Under the pieces are notes generated by a model. The model was given only the letters and a program-made list of their open reading frames with translations, ran no database searches and was not told the DNA's origin. A program made the position numbers and the translations under genes. DNA of 64,000 nt. Origin: Chromohalobacter marismortui. Lineage in GTDB: Bacteria > Pseudomonadota > Gammaproteobacteria > Pseudomonadales > Halomonadaceae. Location: positions 62,001-126,000 of the forward strand of contig NZ_SOBR01000007.1 of the NCBI RefSeq assembly GCF_004364315.1, given 5' to 3'. Positions 52,722 to 61,514 of the stretch are shown here, piece by piece; the stretch's first letter is position 1; the number at the start of each line of letters is the position of its first letter.

Positions 52722-54516
52722 AAACAGGCTCGGCGTGCTCGATCATCAACTGCAACGACTCACGCCCCCGCCATCGGTTGCGTGACAGCTTGTAGGCACA
52801 ACGCAGGCGATCGCCGAGGCCGAACGGCGGCAACTCGCCAGGCGTCAGGGCACGAAACCAGATCGCCTTGAGGCTCGCTGCGCCACACGAGAGCTCGAGC
52901 ATCAGATGGTTACCCTCGGCACCCACCGGACGTAGTTGCTCGATGCGAAACTCGCCGTCGAACAGCGGGGCGTCGAACTCGCGACCGTAAGGCGCCAAGC
53001 GTGCCAACTCATCCACCGCCGCCAGTGACAACTGCTCGGGCAGCAAGGTGCCGTCGGTGAGCACATAAGGAAACAGGTCGCGGCCACCGAGTTGTTCTTC
53101 GACCGCCGTAAGAAAGGCCTCGCGAAATGACGCCAGCCGCTCGCGCGGTACGCCGATCCCCGCCGCCCCCCGGTGGCCCCCGAAACGGGGCAATGCCTCG
53201 GGCGCCAGCTCATGCGCGCGCTGCAATGCGTCTCGCAAGTGCAGCCCTTCGATGGAACGTCCCGAGCCGGTCAGCATGCCCGGCGCGGCGGCCGGCGTCA
53301 GCACCAGCGTGGGGCGCCCGAAGGCCTGGACCAGACGCGAGGCGACGATACCCTGCACGCCGGCATGTCCTTCCTCCAGGAAGACCACGACCGCCGAGGC
53401 ACCCTCGGACAAGGCGTCGAGCGCCAATGTCCGGGCGCTCTCGACCATGTCCGCCTCGATCGCCTTGCGTGACTGGTTGTCGGTATCCAGCACCTCGAGG
53501 TGACGCCGTGCCGTGGCATCGTCGGCGGCGAGCATGAAATGCAGCGCCGCGTAAGGGTCGTCGAGACGCGAGCGCGCGTTGATGCGCGGCCCCATCTGAA
53601 AGGCCAGGGTTTCGGCATCGAAGGGCACGCTGTCGTCCCCCAGTCGCTCGGCCATGACCCGCCAGCAGGCGGCGTCCATGCGGTTGATCAACGTCAGCCC
53701 GTGGCTGACCACGGCACGGTTGGCGGGACTCGCCCCCAGCGAGACGCAATCCGCCACGGTGCCGAGTGCCACGTACGACAGCCATGGCGACAGTTTGGGA
53801 GTCGAGGGCGCGGCCACGCCCTGCTCGATGAGCACCGAGCGTGTCAACGACATGGTCAGCCATGCCACCATGCAACCCGCAATGGTGGGATCCGGGTAGT
53901 CGCAATCGCTGCGCGTGGGATTGACGGTGGCGTACGCCGATGCCGGTGGCCCCGCCGTCGGCAAGGCATGGTGGTCGGTGACCACGACATCGAGCCCCGC
54001 CTCGCGCAGGCGCGCGATACGCGGCTCGTCGGAGCTGCCACAGTCGGCGGTGATCACCAGACGGGGGCGTGGTGACAACGCCAGGGTGCGCTCCACCAGC
54101 GGCAGGCTGATACCGTAGCCATCGAAGATACGATGCCCGATCAAGCTGTGCAGCTTGTGCATCGGCACGCCGAACAGCTCGTTCAGGGTCCGCAGGATGA
54201 CCACGTGCGAGGTGATACCGTCGACGTCGTAGTCGGTGAGAATGCCGATGTGCTCGCCTTCGGCCACCGCCAGGGCGATCCGTTCGGCGGCACGGCGCGC
54301 ATCCTGCAGCCGTTCGGGGTGCGCCAGATAGCGCAGGCTGGGGTCGATCAGCGACGCGATATCGTCCGTGTAGTCGTGCAGACGCCCGGCCAGTATCCGC
54401 GCCTGTAGTTCGCTGAGCCCGGCCGACTGTGCGCGGCGGTAGACATCCTCATCACGCGGACGTGACAGGATGCGACGGTTCAGCAGGGGGGGCGGATCGT
54501 GCTCGGCGACTGACAC
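52720..54516 (-). CDS. recJ: Single-stranded-DNA-specific exonuclease RecJ
   Basis: 5'-to-3' exonuclease in recombination and mismatch repair. The 598-residue DHH-family protein has ILTDYDVDGITSH (motif I), ITADCG, VVTDHHALPT (DHH motif) and the C-terminal DHHA1 motif GGHRGAAGIGV. GTG at 54516 is the best start: GAGGAG sits six bases upstream, whereas ATG 54549 and further upstream readings lack a good site. The stop codon lies inside the flanking repeat tract. It follows thrC on the minus strand. Confidence 0.94.
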   Translation of the reverse strand: MSVAEHDPPPLLNRRILSRPRDEDVYRRAQSAGLSELQARILAGRLHDYTDDIASLIDPSLRYLAHPERLQDARRAAERIALAVAEGEHIGILTDYDVDGITSHVVILRTLNELFGVPMHKLHSLIGHRIFDGYGISLPLVERTLALSPRPRLVITADCGSSDEPRIARLREAGLDVVVTDHHALPTAGPPASAYATVNPTRSDCDYPDPTIAGCMVAWLTMSLTRSVLIEQGVAAPSTPKLSPWLSYVALGTVADCVSLGASPANRAVVSHGLTLINRMDAACWRVMAERLGDDSVPFDAETLAFQMGPRINARSRLDDPYAALHFMLAADDATARRHLEVLDTDNQSRKAIEADMVESARTLALDALSEGASAVVVFLEEGHAGVQGIVASRLVQAFGRPTLVLTPAAAPGMLTGSGRSIEGLHLRDALQRAHELAPEALPRFGGHRGAAGIGVPRERLASFREAFLTAVEEQLGGRDLFPYVLTDGTLLPEQLSLAAVDELARLAPYGREFDAPLFDGEFRIEQLRPVGAEGNHLMLELSCGAASLKAIWFRALTPGELPPFGLGDRLRCAYKLSRNRWRGRESLQLMIEHAEPV

Positions 54517-54584
54517 GAATGACTCCTCGGGGGACGGCGGATGGTACATCGGGGCGTCGCGGATCACTACGACGCCCCGCAACG

Positions 54585-55973
54585 TCAGCGGCGCTGTTCA
54601 GCGACGAAAGCCTGCACGGCTTCAAGCTCGGCCGGCAGCACGGTGTAGCGCTCTTCACGCTCGAGCAAATCGGTCATGTGCGCGGGCAACGGCACGCTCT
54701 CGAAGCCTGCCTTGATCACGGCATCGGCGAACTTGGCCGGATGCGCGGTCGCCAGGGTGATCATCGGAGTGGAGATATCCGCGCGAACACGCTCGGCGGC
54801 GCGATAGCCGGTCGCGGTGTGCGGATCGAGCACCTCCTTGGTACGCCCATGTGCGTCGCGAATCACCTCGAGGATGGTGTCGTCATCCACGCTGTGGCTG
54901 ACGAATTTCTCGCGCAGCCTTGCCAGCGGCGCCTCGGCGAGTACCGCCGGTTCGTGCTGGAAACGTTCGAGCAAATCGCGCACAGCGTCACCGTCGCGGT
55001 CATAGGCCTCGAACAGCAAGCGTTCGAAGTTCGACGACACCACGATATCCATCGACGGTGCCAGGGTCGCCTTGAGCGCCTGCTTGGAGAAGTCGTTGTC
55101 GGCCAGGGTGCGATGCAGGATGTCATTGGCATTGGTCGCCACGACGAACTGCTTGACCGGCAGTCCCATGCGATGCGCCACGTAGCCGGCGAAGACATTG
55201 CCGAAGTTGGCCGACGGCACGCAGAAGCTCACCTCGCGGCGCGGCGCGCCCAGGGCCACCGCAGAGGCCACGTAATAGACCACCTGCGCCATGATGCGCG
55301 CCCAGTTGATGGAATTGACCGCCACCAGGCGCGTGCCGTTCAGGAACCCTTGATCGGCGAAGCTTGCCTTGACCATCGCCTGGGCATCATCGAAATCGCC
55401 TTCGATGGCGATATTGAAGACGTTGTCGGCCAGCACCGACGTCATCTGGCGGCGCTGCACTTCCGAAACGCGGTTATGCGGGTGCAGGATGAAGATATCG
55501 AGATTGTCGCAATGCCGACAGCCTTCGATCGCCGCCGATCCGGTATCCCCGGACGTCGCGCCCATGATCACCGCCCGCTCACCACGCTTGGCCAGGAAAT
55601 GATCGAGGATGCGCCCCAGCAACTGCAGGGCGACGTCCTTGAACGCCAGGGTCGGGCCATGGAACAACTCGAGCAGGAAATGATTGCTCGACAGCTGGTT
55701 GAGCGGCACCACCGCTTCATGACTGAAGGTCGCGTAGGCGTCTTCCACCAGGTGCTGGAAGGTCGCGTCATCGATCTCCCCGCCCACGAACGGCTTCATC
55801 ACCCGGAATGCGATCTCGGCATAGGACAGCCCCGCCATCGCCTCGAGTTCCGCCTGCGAGAGGGTGGGGATCGTTTCCGGCACGTACAGGCCGCCATCGG
55901 ATGCCATGCCGGTCAGCACGACCTCCTCGAAACTCAGTGCCGGCGCTTCGCCGCGCGTACTGATATAACGCAT
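54585..55973 (-). CDS. thrC: Threonine synthase
   Basis: PLP enzyme that converts O-phosphohomoserine to threonine. The 462 residues start MRYISTRGEAPALSFEEVVLTG, with the PLP lysine in GPTLAFKDVALQ (about residue 117) and phosphate-binding ATSGDTGSAAIEG. It lies after hom on the minus strand, 111 bases away, with repeat element D in the gap. The hom-thrC pair makes threonine from aspartate semialdehyde together with a homoserine kinase encoded elsewhere. Confidence 0.96.
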   Translation of the reverse strand: MRYISTRGEAPALSFEEVVLTGMASDGGLYVPETIPTLSQAELEAMAGLSYAEIAFRVMKPFVGGEIDDATFQHLVEDAYATFSHEAVVPLNQLSSNHFLLELFHGPTLAFKDVALQLLGRILDHFLAKRGERAVIMGATSGDTGSAAIEGCRHCDNLDIFILHPHNRVSEVQRRQMTSVLADNVFNIAIEGDFDDAQAMVKASFADQGFLNGTRLVAVNSINWARIMAQVVYYVASAVALGAPRREVSFCVPSANFGNVFAGYVAHRMGLPVKQFVVATNANDILHRTLADNDFSKQALKATLAPSMDIVVSSNFERLLFEAYDRDGDAVRDLLERFQHEPAVLAEAPLARLREKFVSHSVDDDTILEVIRDAHGRTKEVLDPHTATGYRAAERVRADISTPMITLATAHPAKFADAVIKAGFESVPLPAHMTDLLEREERYTVLPAELEAVQAFVAEQRR

Positions 55974-55990
55974 GCTTCACTCCGTGAGTG

Positions 55991-56053
55991 GCGAGCTTCG
56001 AGCCGCGGGCTCCGAGCTGTCGTTGCTCGAAGCTCGCGGCTCGTCACTCGAAG
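55991..56053. repeat. Heptamer-arm inverted-repeat element D
   Basis: Left arm CGAGCTT, CGAGCCG, CGGGCTC, CGAGCTG in 7-bp register (55992-56019). The facing right arm (56025-56053) reads on the minus strand CGAGTGA CGAGCCG CGAGCTT CGAGCAA. A perfect 13-bp pairing joins GCGAGCTTCGAGC (55991-56003) and its complement (56025-56037). It lies between thrC and hom. Confidence 0.75.
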
Positions 56054-56084
56054 CCACTTGTTATAGCACCCCGAAACCGGCGCT

Positions 56085-57407
56085 TTATTCCTGCTCGTCG
56101 AGGTCTTCGACACGAATCCGCGTCACCGGACCGGCGATATCGGCCAGCGATTCGAGCTGACGAATCACTTCATTCATGTGCTGCTCGCGGGTGCGATGCG
56201 TCATCAGGATGATGGGCACCAACTCACCTTCGGTGGCTTCCTTCTGGATGATCGCCTCGATGGAAATGCCTTGCTCGGAGAGGATCGTCGCTACCCGCGC
56301 CAGCACGCCCGGACGATCCACCGCCAGCAGCCGCAGGTAATAAGCGGTGACGATGTCTTCCATGGGCAGGACCGGCAGCGAGCCGTCGGCCTCGTCGATG
56401 CCGCTGAAGGCGAGATACGGCACGCGGTAATGGTGCTCGGTGGTGATGTCGCGGGCCACGTCGAGCAAATCGGCGACCACCGCCGAGGCCGTGGGCTCGG
56501 CCCCCGCGCCGGCGCCATAATAAAGCGTCGGCCCCACCGCATCGCCCATCACGGCAATGGCGTTCTTCACGCCATGCACGCTGGCCAGCAGGCGTTCCTT
56601 GGGGATCAACGTCGGATGCACGCGAAGCTCGAGGCCTTTTTCGGTGCGCTTGGAAATCCCCAGATGCTTGATGATATAGCCCAGTTGATCGGCTTGCTCG
56701 ACATCATCCGCCGTGACCCGCGAGATGCCTTCCGTGTAGGCCTTGTCGAACTGCAGCGGCACACCGAAGGCGATCGACGCCAGGATGGTCAGCTTATGAG
56801 CGGCGTCGATGCCTTCGACATCGAAGGTCGGGTCGGCTTCGGCATAGCCCAGCGCCTGCGCCTCGGCGAGCACGTCGTCGAAGGCACGGCCTTCATCGCG
56901 CATATGGGTCAGAATGTAGTTGCCGGTGCCGTTGATGATACCGGCAAGCCATTGAATGCGATTGGCGCCCAGTCCTTCTCGCAGCGATTTGATCACCGGG
57001 ATGCCGCCGGCCACGGCCGCCTCGAAGGCCACGATCACGCCTTTTTCGTGTGCGGCCTGGAAGATCTCGTTGCCGTGTACGGCGATCAGTGCCTTGTTGG
57101 CAGTGACGACGTGCTTACCGTTCTCGATGGCGGTCATCACCAGCTCACGAGCCACATCGTAGCCACCGATCAACTCGACCAGCACATCGACATCGGGATT
57201 GCGTGCCACCTCGAAGACGTCACGGGTGACCTTGACCCCGGCGGTCTCGCATTGCGGGTTATCGCGACGCGTACCGACTTGCTCGACGATAATCGGTCGA
57301 CTGGCGCGACGGGCGATATCGTCCGCATTGCGCGTCAACACATTGAAGGTACCGCCACCCACGGTCCCTAGCCCACAGATACCTACTCTCACCGGTTTCA
57401 ACGTCAC
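56085..57407 (-). CDS. hom: Homoserine dehydrogenase
   Basis: NAD(P)-dependent reduction of aspartate semialdehyde to homoserine, the branch point to threonine and methionine. The 440-residue enzyme is the monofunctional type: Rossmann motif VGICGLGTVGGGTFNVL, catalytic GIINGTGNYILTHM and a C-terminal ACT domain (about 355-430, LLAVDRPGVLARVATIL) through which threonine usually inhibits it. It lies between dsbC and thrC on the minus strand. Confidence 0.96.
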   Translation of the reverse strand: MTLKPVRVGICGLGTVGGGTFNVLTRNADDIARRASRPIIVEQVGTRRDNPQCETAGVKVTRDVFEVARNPDVDVLVELIGGYDVARELVMTAIENGKHVVTANKALIAVHGNEIFQAAHEKGVIVAFEAAVAGGIPVIKSLREGLGANRIQWLAGIINGTGNYILTHMRDEGRAFDDVLAEAQALGYAEADPTFDVEGIDAAHKLTILASIAFGVPLQFDKAYTEGISRVTADDVEQADQLGYIIKHLGISKRTEKGLELRVHPTLIPKERLLASVHGVKNAIAVMGDAVGPTLYYGAGAGAEPTASAVVADLLDVARDITTEHHYRVPYLAFSGIDEADGSLPVLPMEDIVTAYYLRLLAVDRPGVLARVATILSEQGISIEAIIQKEATEGELVPIILMTHRTREQHMNEVIRQLESLADIAGPVTRIRVEDLDEQE

Positions 57408-57441
57408 GCTCCCCTTGCTCAGTGTATGTGTCCAGCGAGCC

Positions 57442-57460
57442 TCCGGCGCCTGACGCCGGA
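57442..57460 (-). terminator. Short hairpin between dsbC and hom
   Basis: Perfect 7-bp stem TCCGGCG / CGCCGGA with a CCTGA loop in the 77-base gap after dsbC. No T run follows, so partial termination or mRNA protection is more likely than a full stop. Confidence 0.4.
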
Positions 57461-57484
57461 AGCGATCGTATTATCGTCGGTCGC

Positions 57485-58219
57485 TCACGGTTGGATGCCC
57501 AGCATCGACGCCAAGCGCTCGGCCGGCACGTATCCCGGCACCATGCGGCCATCCGGCAGCATGATCGCGGGCGTGCCTCGAATGCCCAGCTCCATCCCCA
57601 ACGCGTGCTGTTCGGCCACCGCTGCCTCGCACTGCGCCGTGCTCTTTGGCGCATCGCCTCGCATCGCAGCGGTGAGGGCCTCGGAGGCATTGTCCGCGCA
57701 CCACACCTGGCTCATCACGCGTGCCGCCTTGGAGTCGACACCCGCACGCGGAAAGGCCAGATAGTCTACCTCGATTCCCATCCGATTGAGACGGGGAACG
57801 TCCTCATGCAATTTTTGGCAATAAGGACATGAAGTATCGGTAAAGACAGTGATGCGCGCCTTAACCTCGCCGGCAGGCTTGTAGATGACGCGCTCCTCCT
57901 CGGGAATCGCAGCGAGACGCGCCTGGCGACGTTCGTTGGCGGCACGCTGGGTCAAGTTGACCATCCGTCCATCGTGGTTACGATACAGGTCACCGACCAC
58001 CATGTACTCCCCGTCGGCGTCCGTATAGAACGTATCGCCGCCTTTGAGGCGGACTTCATAGAGCCCCGGAAGCGGCGACTCCTCGATCGACGCCACCGGC
58101 ATCGGCTGCCCATTGTGGGTTAGCTTGTCGGCCAATCCCTCGGGCGGCGCGGCGACGCTGAGTGGCGCGACCAGGAGGGCCAGAGCGCCTCCCATGACGG
58201 ACAATACGACTCTAGACAT
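57485..58219 (-). CDS. dsbC: Periplasmic thiol:disulfide isomerase DsbC
   Basis: 244-residue precursor with a signal peptide (hydrophobic 5-20, cleavage near VAA at about 24), an N-terminal dimerisation domain and a thioredoxin fold with active-site CPYC (C131, C134) and cis-proline loop GIRGTPAIMLP. It repairs wrong disulfides in the periplasm, kept reduced by DsbD. A second cysteine pair (C173 and C192 region, WCADN and QCEAA) is structural. It follows xerD by three bases, an arrangement conserved in gammaproteobacteria. Confidence 0.94.
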   Translation of the reverse strand: MSRVVLSVMGGALALLVAPLSVAAPPEGLADKLTHNGQPMPVASIEESPLPGLYEVRLKGGDTFYTDADGEYMVVGDLYRNHDGRMVNLTQRAANERRQARLAAIPEEERVIYKPAGEVKARITVFTDTSCPYCQKLHEDVPRLNRMGIEVDYLAFPRAGVDSKAARVMSQVWCADNASEALTAAMRGDAPKSTAQCEAAVAEQHALGMELGIRGTPAIMLPDGRMVPGYVPAERLASMLGIQP

Positions 58220-58222
58220 TGA

Positions 58223-59110
58223 TCAACCTCTAGGATGATGTTGGGCATGCAGCGCTTCCAGACGCGCTTGTGCCACCTGGGTATAGATTTGCGTGGTCGA
58301 CAAGTCACTATGCCCCAGCAGCATCTGTACGACACGCAGGTTGGCCCCATGATTCAACAAGTGCGTCGCGAATGCATGGCGCAGCGTATGTGGCGAGAGG
58401 GGCTTGTCGATGCCGGCCACCACGGCATGCCTCTTGATACGATGCCAGAACGTCTGGCGCGTCATGAACCCATCATGGCGTCCGGGAAACAAGGGCGCGC
58501 GCGTCGGGTCGTTCATCAGCGCTCCCCGCCCCTGGCGTAGATAGCGCTCGAGCCATGCAGAGGCCTCTTCACCCAGCGGCACCAGGCGCTCCTTGTCACC
58601 CTTGCCAAGTATGCGCAGCACGCCTTGGCGCAAGTTGACGGCATCCACCGTCAGCCCCACCAGCTCGGAAACGCGCAGGCCGCAACCATACAACACCTCG
58701 AGCATGGTGCGATCGCGCAGACCCAGCGGCGTCTCCAGGTCCGGCGCCTCGAGCAGACGCTCGACCTCGGCTTCCTCCAGGGTATTGGGCAACTTGGCGA
58801 CGGCCCGGGGAGCTCGTGCATCGGCCAGAGGGTCATGGGCGATATGCCCTTCGGCCAGTGCCCAGCGATAAAAGCGCCGCAAACAGGACAGCAAACGTGC
58901 CAGCGAGCGGGAATGATAGTGTTCGCGACGCGACGCCATGAATGTCTCCAGCGCGTCTTCTCCAGGACTTAGCAAGTACTCGCGACGCGACACAAGATGC
59001 GCGAGCCAAGCGTCCAGATCACGACGATAAGCATCCAGCGTATGTTGGCTCAAGCCACGTTCCAGCCAGAGCCCATCGAGAAAAGCATCGCGCCACTCGA
59101 GATCGTTCAC
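58223..59110 (-). CDS. xerD: Site-specific tyrosine recombinase XerD
   Basis: Resolves chromosome dimers at dif with XerC under FtsK control. With the GTG start at 59110 (reading NDLEWRDAFLDGL, GGAGGG upstream) it has 295 residues, close to E. coli XerD (298). The catalytic set is visible: Arg in CGLRVSEL, Lys in GKGDKERLVP, HTLRH with His and Arg, the second His in LLGHSDL and the nucleophile Tyr in STTQIYTQV. Tight coupling to dsbC matches the xerD-dsbC-recJ order of relatives. Confidence 0.94.
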   Translation of the reverse strand: MNDLEWRDAFLDGLWLERGLSQHTLDAYRRDLDAWLAHLVSRREYLLSPGEDALETFMASRREHYHSRSLARLLSCLRRFYRWALAEGHIAHDPLADARAPRAVAKLPNTLEEAEVERLLEAPDLETPLGLRDRTMLEVLYGCGLRVSELVGLTVDAVNLRQGVLRILGKGDKERLVPLGEEASAWLERYLRQGRGALMNDPTRAPLFPGRHDGFMTRQTFWHRIKRHAVVAGIDKPLSPHTLRHAFATHLLNHGANLRVVQMLLGHSDLSTTQIYTQVAQARLEALHAQHHPRG

Positions 59111-59153
59111 CGATTCTGCCCTCCCCGCGTCGCCTTCGCCCGCCCCATATGCA

Positions 59154-59211
59154 AGAACCCCACGAGCCAAGGGCCCGCGGGGTTCTCATCGAACGCCCCT
59201 CGAAAGGGGCG
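59154..59211 (-). terminator. Tandem hairpins after the rplS operon
   Basis: Two stems follow the rplS stop on the minus strand: CGCCCCT/AGGGGCG (59194-59211, loop CGAA) and AGAACCCC/GGGGTTCT (59154-59161, 59179-59186). No T run is present. They separate rplS from xerD. Confidence 0.55.
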
Positions 59212-59242
59212 CTCATGACGTCTCGACGACGCCGCAAGCCGC

Positions 59243-59602
59243 TTAGCGAGTCAGCTTTTCCTTGATACGAGCGGACTTGCCGCTGCGCTCGCGGAGGTAG
59301 TACAACTTGGCCTGACGCACGTCACCGCGACGCTTGACCTCGATGGAATCGACCAGCGGGCTGTACGTCTGGAAGGTACGCTCGACGCCGACACCGTGGG
59401 AAATCTTGCGCACGGTGAAAGCGGAGTTGAGCCCGCGGTTACGCTTGCCGATCACAACGCCTTCGAAGGCCTGCAGACGCTCACGGTTACCTTCCACGAC
59501 CTTGACCTGAACGGTCACGGTGTCACCCGGTGAGAATTCCGGAACGTTCTTGCTCATCTGCTCGGTTTCGAGCGCCTGGATCACCTTGTTCTTGCTACTC
59601 AT
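59243..59602 (-). CDS. rplS: 50S ribosomal protein L19
   Basis: 119-residue ribosomal protein at the 30S-50S interface. It opens [20 protein letters not shown], has [11 protein letters not shown] and the typical [21 protein letters not shown] stretch (broken into shorter segments by family variation). It is last in the rpsP-rimM-trmD-rplS operon. The 111 bases between trmD and rplS are unusually long for the operon and contain GC-rich inverted repeats. Confidence 0.96.
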   Translation of the reverse strand: MSSKNKVIQALETEQMSKNVPEFSPGDTVTVQVKVVEGNRERLQAFEGVVIGKRNRGLNSAFTVRKISHGVGVERTFQTYSPLVDSIEVKRRGDVRQAKLYYLRERSGKSARIKEKLTR

Positions 59603-59713
59603 GACTAAACTCCTTGATATTTGAATGACCGCCTCTGCTTCATGGCGCGAGAGCCGGTCGTGATCCCGGCGTCGCGAAACGCGGGAATCGACGTTGTGGG
59701 TGACGCGCGGCGC

Positions 59714-60517
59714 TCATTCGTCGAGCGTCCGTCGCTCCTCCGTCCTACCGACGTGCTGACTGGCGGCATCTTCCGCGATGAACTCGTCAAGCAATTGCTG
59801 CTGCTCGCGGTCCAGAGCGCGACCTTCGAGAAGGTCCGGCCGCCTGAGCCAGGTGCGTCCGAGGGACTGTTTCAGCCGCCAGCGACGAATCGCCGCGTGG
59901 TTGCCACTGAGCAGGATCTCCGGCACACGGCGTCCGTCGACCGTCTCGGGACGCGTGTAATGCGGGCAATCCAGCAGCCCCTCGCTAAAGGAATCCTCGA
60001 GTGCCGAATCGCCATGGCCAAGCACCCCCGGTACCAATCGGGACACGGCATCGACCATGACCATGGCCGGTAGTTCACCGCCGCTGAGCACATAATCGCC
60101 GATCGACCATTCTTCATCGATATCGGCCTCGGCGACTCGCTCGTCGATGCCCTCGTAACGACCGGCGACGACGATCAGCGCTTCCAGGCCGGCCAACTCA
60201 CGCACGCCACGTTGATCGAGCCGTCGCCCCTGGGGCGACAGATAAACCACTCGCGTGCGTGCCGGCGCATAGCCACGGTGTTCGGCGTCACGCCGCGCCT
60301 CGGCAATGGCAGGTCGCAGCGTCGCGACCTTCATCAGCATGCCGGGGCCACCGCCGTATGGCCGGTCATCCACCGTACGGTGCTTATCCGTGGCGTAATC
60401 CCGGGGATTCCAGAAATCCACCGTTAGCAATCCCTGGTCGACGGCACGCCCCGTTACACCGTAACGAGTGATTGCCTCGAACATCTCCGGGAACAGGGAG
60501 ACAACACCAATCCACAC
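59714..60517 (-). CDS. trmD: tRNA (guanine(37)-N(1))-methyltransferase TrmD
   Basis: Makes m1G37 next to the anticodon, preventing +1 frameshifts. The 267-residue SPOUT protein begins [16 protein letters not shown] and shows the trefoil-knot SAM site: [16 protein letters not shown]-type [11 protein letters not shown] and [13 protein letters not shown]. It lies 39 bases after rimM. The C-terminal about 30 residues ([15 protein letters not shown] onward) extend a little past the E. coli end. Confidence 0.96.
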   Translation of the reverse strand: MWIGVVSLFPEMFEAITRYGVTGRAVDQGLLTVDFWNPRDYATDKHRTVDDRPYGGGPGMLMKVATLRPAIAEARRDAEHRGYAPARTRVVYLSPQGRRLDQRGVRELAGLEALIVVAGRYEGIDERVAEADIDEEWSIGDYVLSGGELPAMVMVDAVSRLVPGVLGHGDSALEDSFSEGLLDCPHYTRPETVDGRRVPEILLSGNHAAIRRWRLKQSLGRTWLRRPDLLEGRALDREQQQLLDEFIAEDAASQHVGRTEERRTLDE

Positions 60518-60556
60518 GGCTTCATCACTCGGCCAACGACACCGCCCGAAGCGGCG

Positions 60557-61111
60557 TCAGAATTCGGGATCCCAATCCACTATCATTCGCCCGGCGTCGA
60601 GATCTACCTCGCGGATCACGTCGTCGGGCAGAAACGGCAACAGCCGCTCCCGCTCATCGAGACTCGCCTCGCTGGGCCGGATAACCAACACGTCGTTGGC
60701 CCCCGTCTCGAAGAGATAATTCACTTGCCCCAGGCATTCACCGGACAGCGTCTCGACCCGCAGGCCTTCGAGCTGATACCAGTAATAGTCGCCCGGCGCG
60801 AGCGCCGGCAACATCTGCTTGGGCAGAAGAATGTCCGCGCCGGCCCACTGCTCGGCCAGTTCGCGGCTCGAGATGCCTTCCAGGCTGGCGACCAGCCCTT
60901 TGCCTTGGGGGCGTCCCTGGCTCAGCGTGCACGCTCGGCGCTCGCCTCGCTTCGACAGCACCCACTCGACATGCTCGAAGATGCCCTCGATGGGGCTGGT
61001 GTACGAATACACCTTGAGCCACCCTTTCACGCCGTAAGGACTGGTCAAGCGGCCGAGCACCACGTACTCGTCATCTTGCGCCGCGTCGGCGCCGCCGGTC
61101 TCGTGCGACAT
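60557..61111 (-). CDS. rimM: Ribosome maturation factor RimM
   Basis: 184-residue 30S assembly factor that binds S19 and helps mature the head of 16S rRNA. The N-terminal RimM domain (VVLGRLTSPYGVKGWLKV, about 16-33) and C-terminal PRC-barrel (LEGLRVETLSGECLGQV and VIREVDLDAGRMIVDW) are both present. Start ATG 61111 (MSHETGGADAAQDDE) lies 14 bases after rpsP stop; the frame is open upstream through rpsP but that is spurious. Confidence 0.94.
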   Translation of the reverse strand: MSHETGGADAAQDDEYVVLGRLTSPYGVKGWLKVYSYTSPIEGIFEHVEWVLSKRGERRACTLSQGRPQGKGLVASLEGISSRELAEQWAGADILLPKQMLPALAPGDYYWYQLEGLRVETLSGECLGQVNYLFETGANDVLVIRPSEASLDERERLLPFLPDDVIREVDLDAGRMIVDWDPEF

Positions 61112-61125
61112 GTCGGGCAGCGCAC

Positions 61126-61377
61126 TCACGCTTGCTGCTTGCGTGCTTCTTTCAGCAACTCGGCGACGCGATCGGACACCTGGGCGCCCAATTCCTGCCA
61201 ATGCGCGGCACGCTCGAGATCGACACGCAGGCGCTCTTCCTGACCACGGGCCACCGGGTTGAAGAAGCCGATACGCTCGATGAAACGGCCGTCGCGAGAC
61301 TTCCGCGAGTCGCTGACGGTCAAGTGATAAAAGGGACGCTTCTTGGCGCCACCACGGGCCAAACGGATGGTAACCAT
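61126..61377 (-). CDS. rpsP: 30S ribosomal protein S16
   Basis: 83-residue ribosomal protein, opening [19 protein letters not shown], with [11 protein letters not shown]. First gene of the rpsP-rimM-trmD-rplS operon, as in E. coli. The ffh gene lies upstream on the same strand, also conserved, but a hairpin between them suggests a separate rpsP transcript. Confidence 0.97.
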
Positions 61378-61464
61378 GCGTTATAATCCTACGGTTGAAG
61401 TTTTACGTTACGCCACGGACTGTCGCGGCGGGCAAGACCCACCTGCGAAGACGCAGCATTCTAC

Positions 61465-61495
61465 GGAAAAAGGCCCGTATTGGAAACCTTTTTCC
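61465..61495 (-). terminator. Terminator after ffh
   Basis: Stem GGAAAAAGG (61465-61473) and CCTTTTTCC (61487-61495), 13-base loop, 20 bases past the ffh stop on the minus strand. The T5 lies inside the stem, so efficiency is uncertain. Confidence 0.6.
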
Positions 61496-61514
61496 TTGAC
61501 AACGAAAGGCGTTC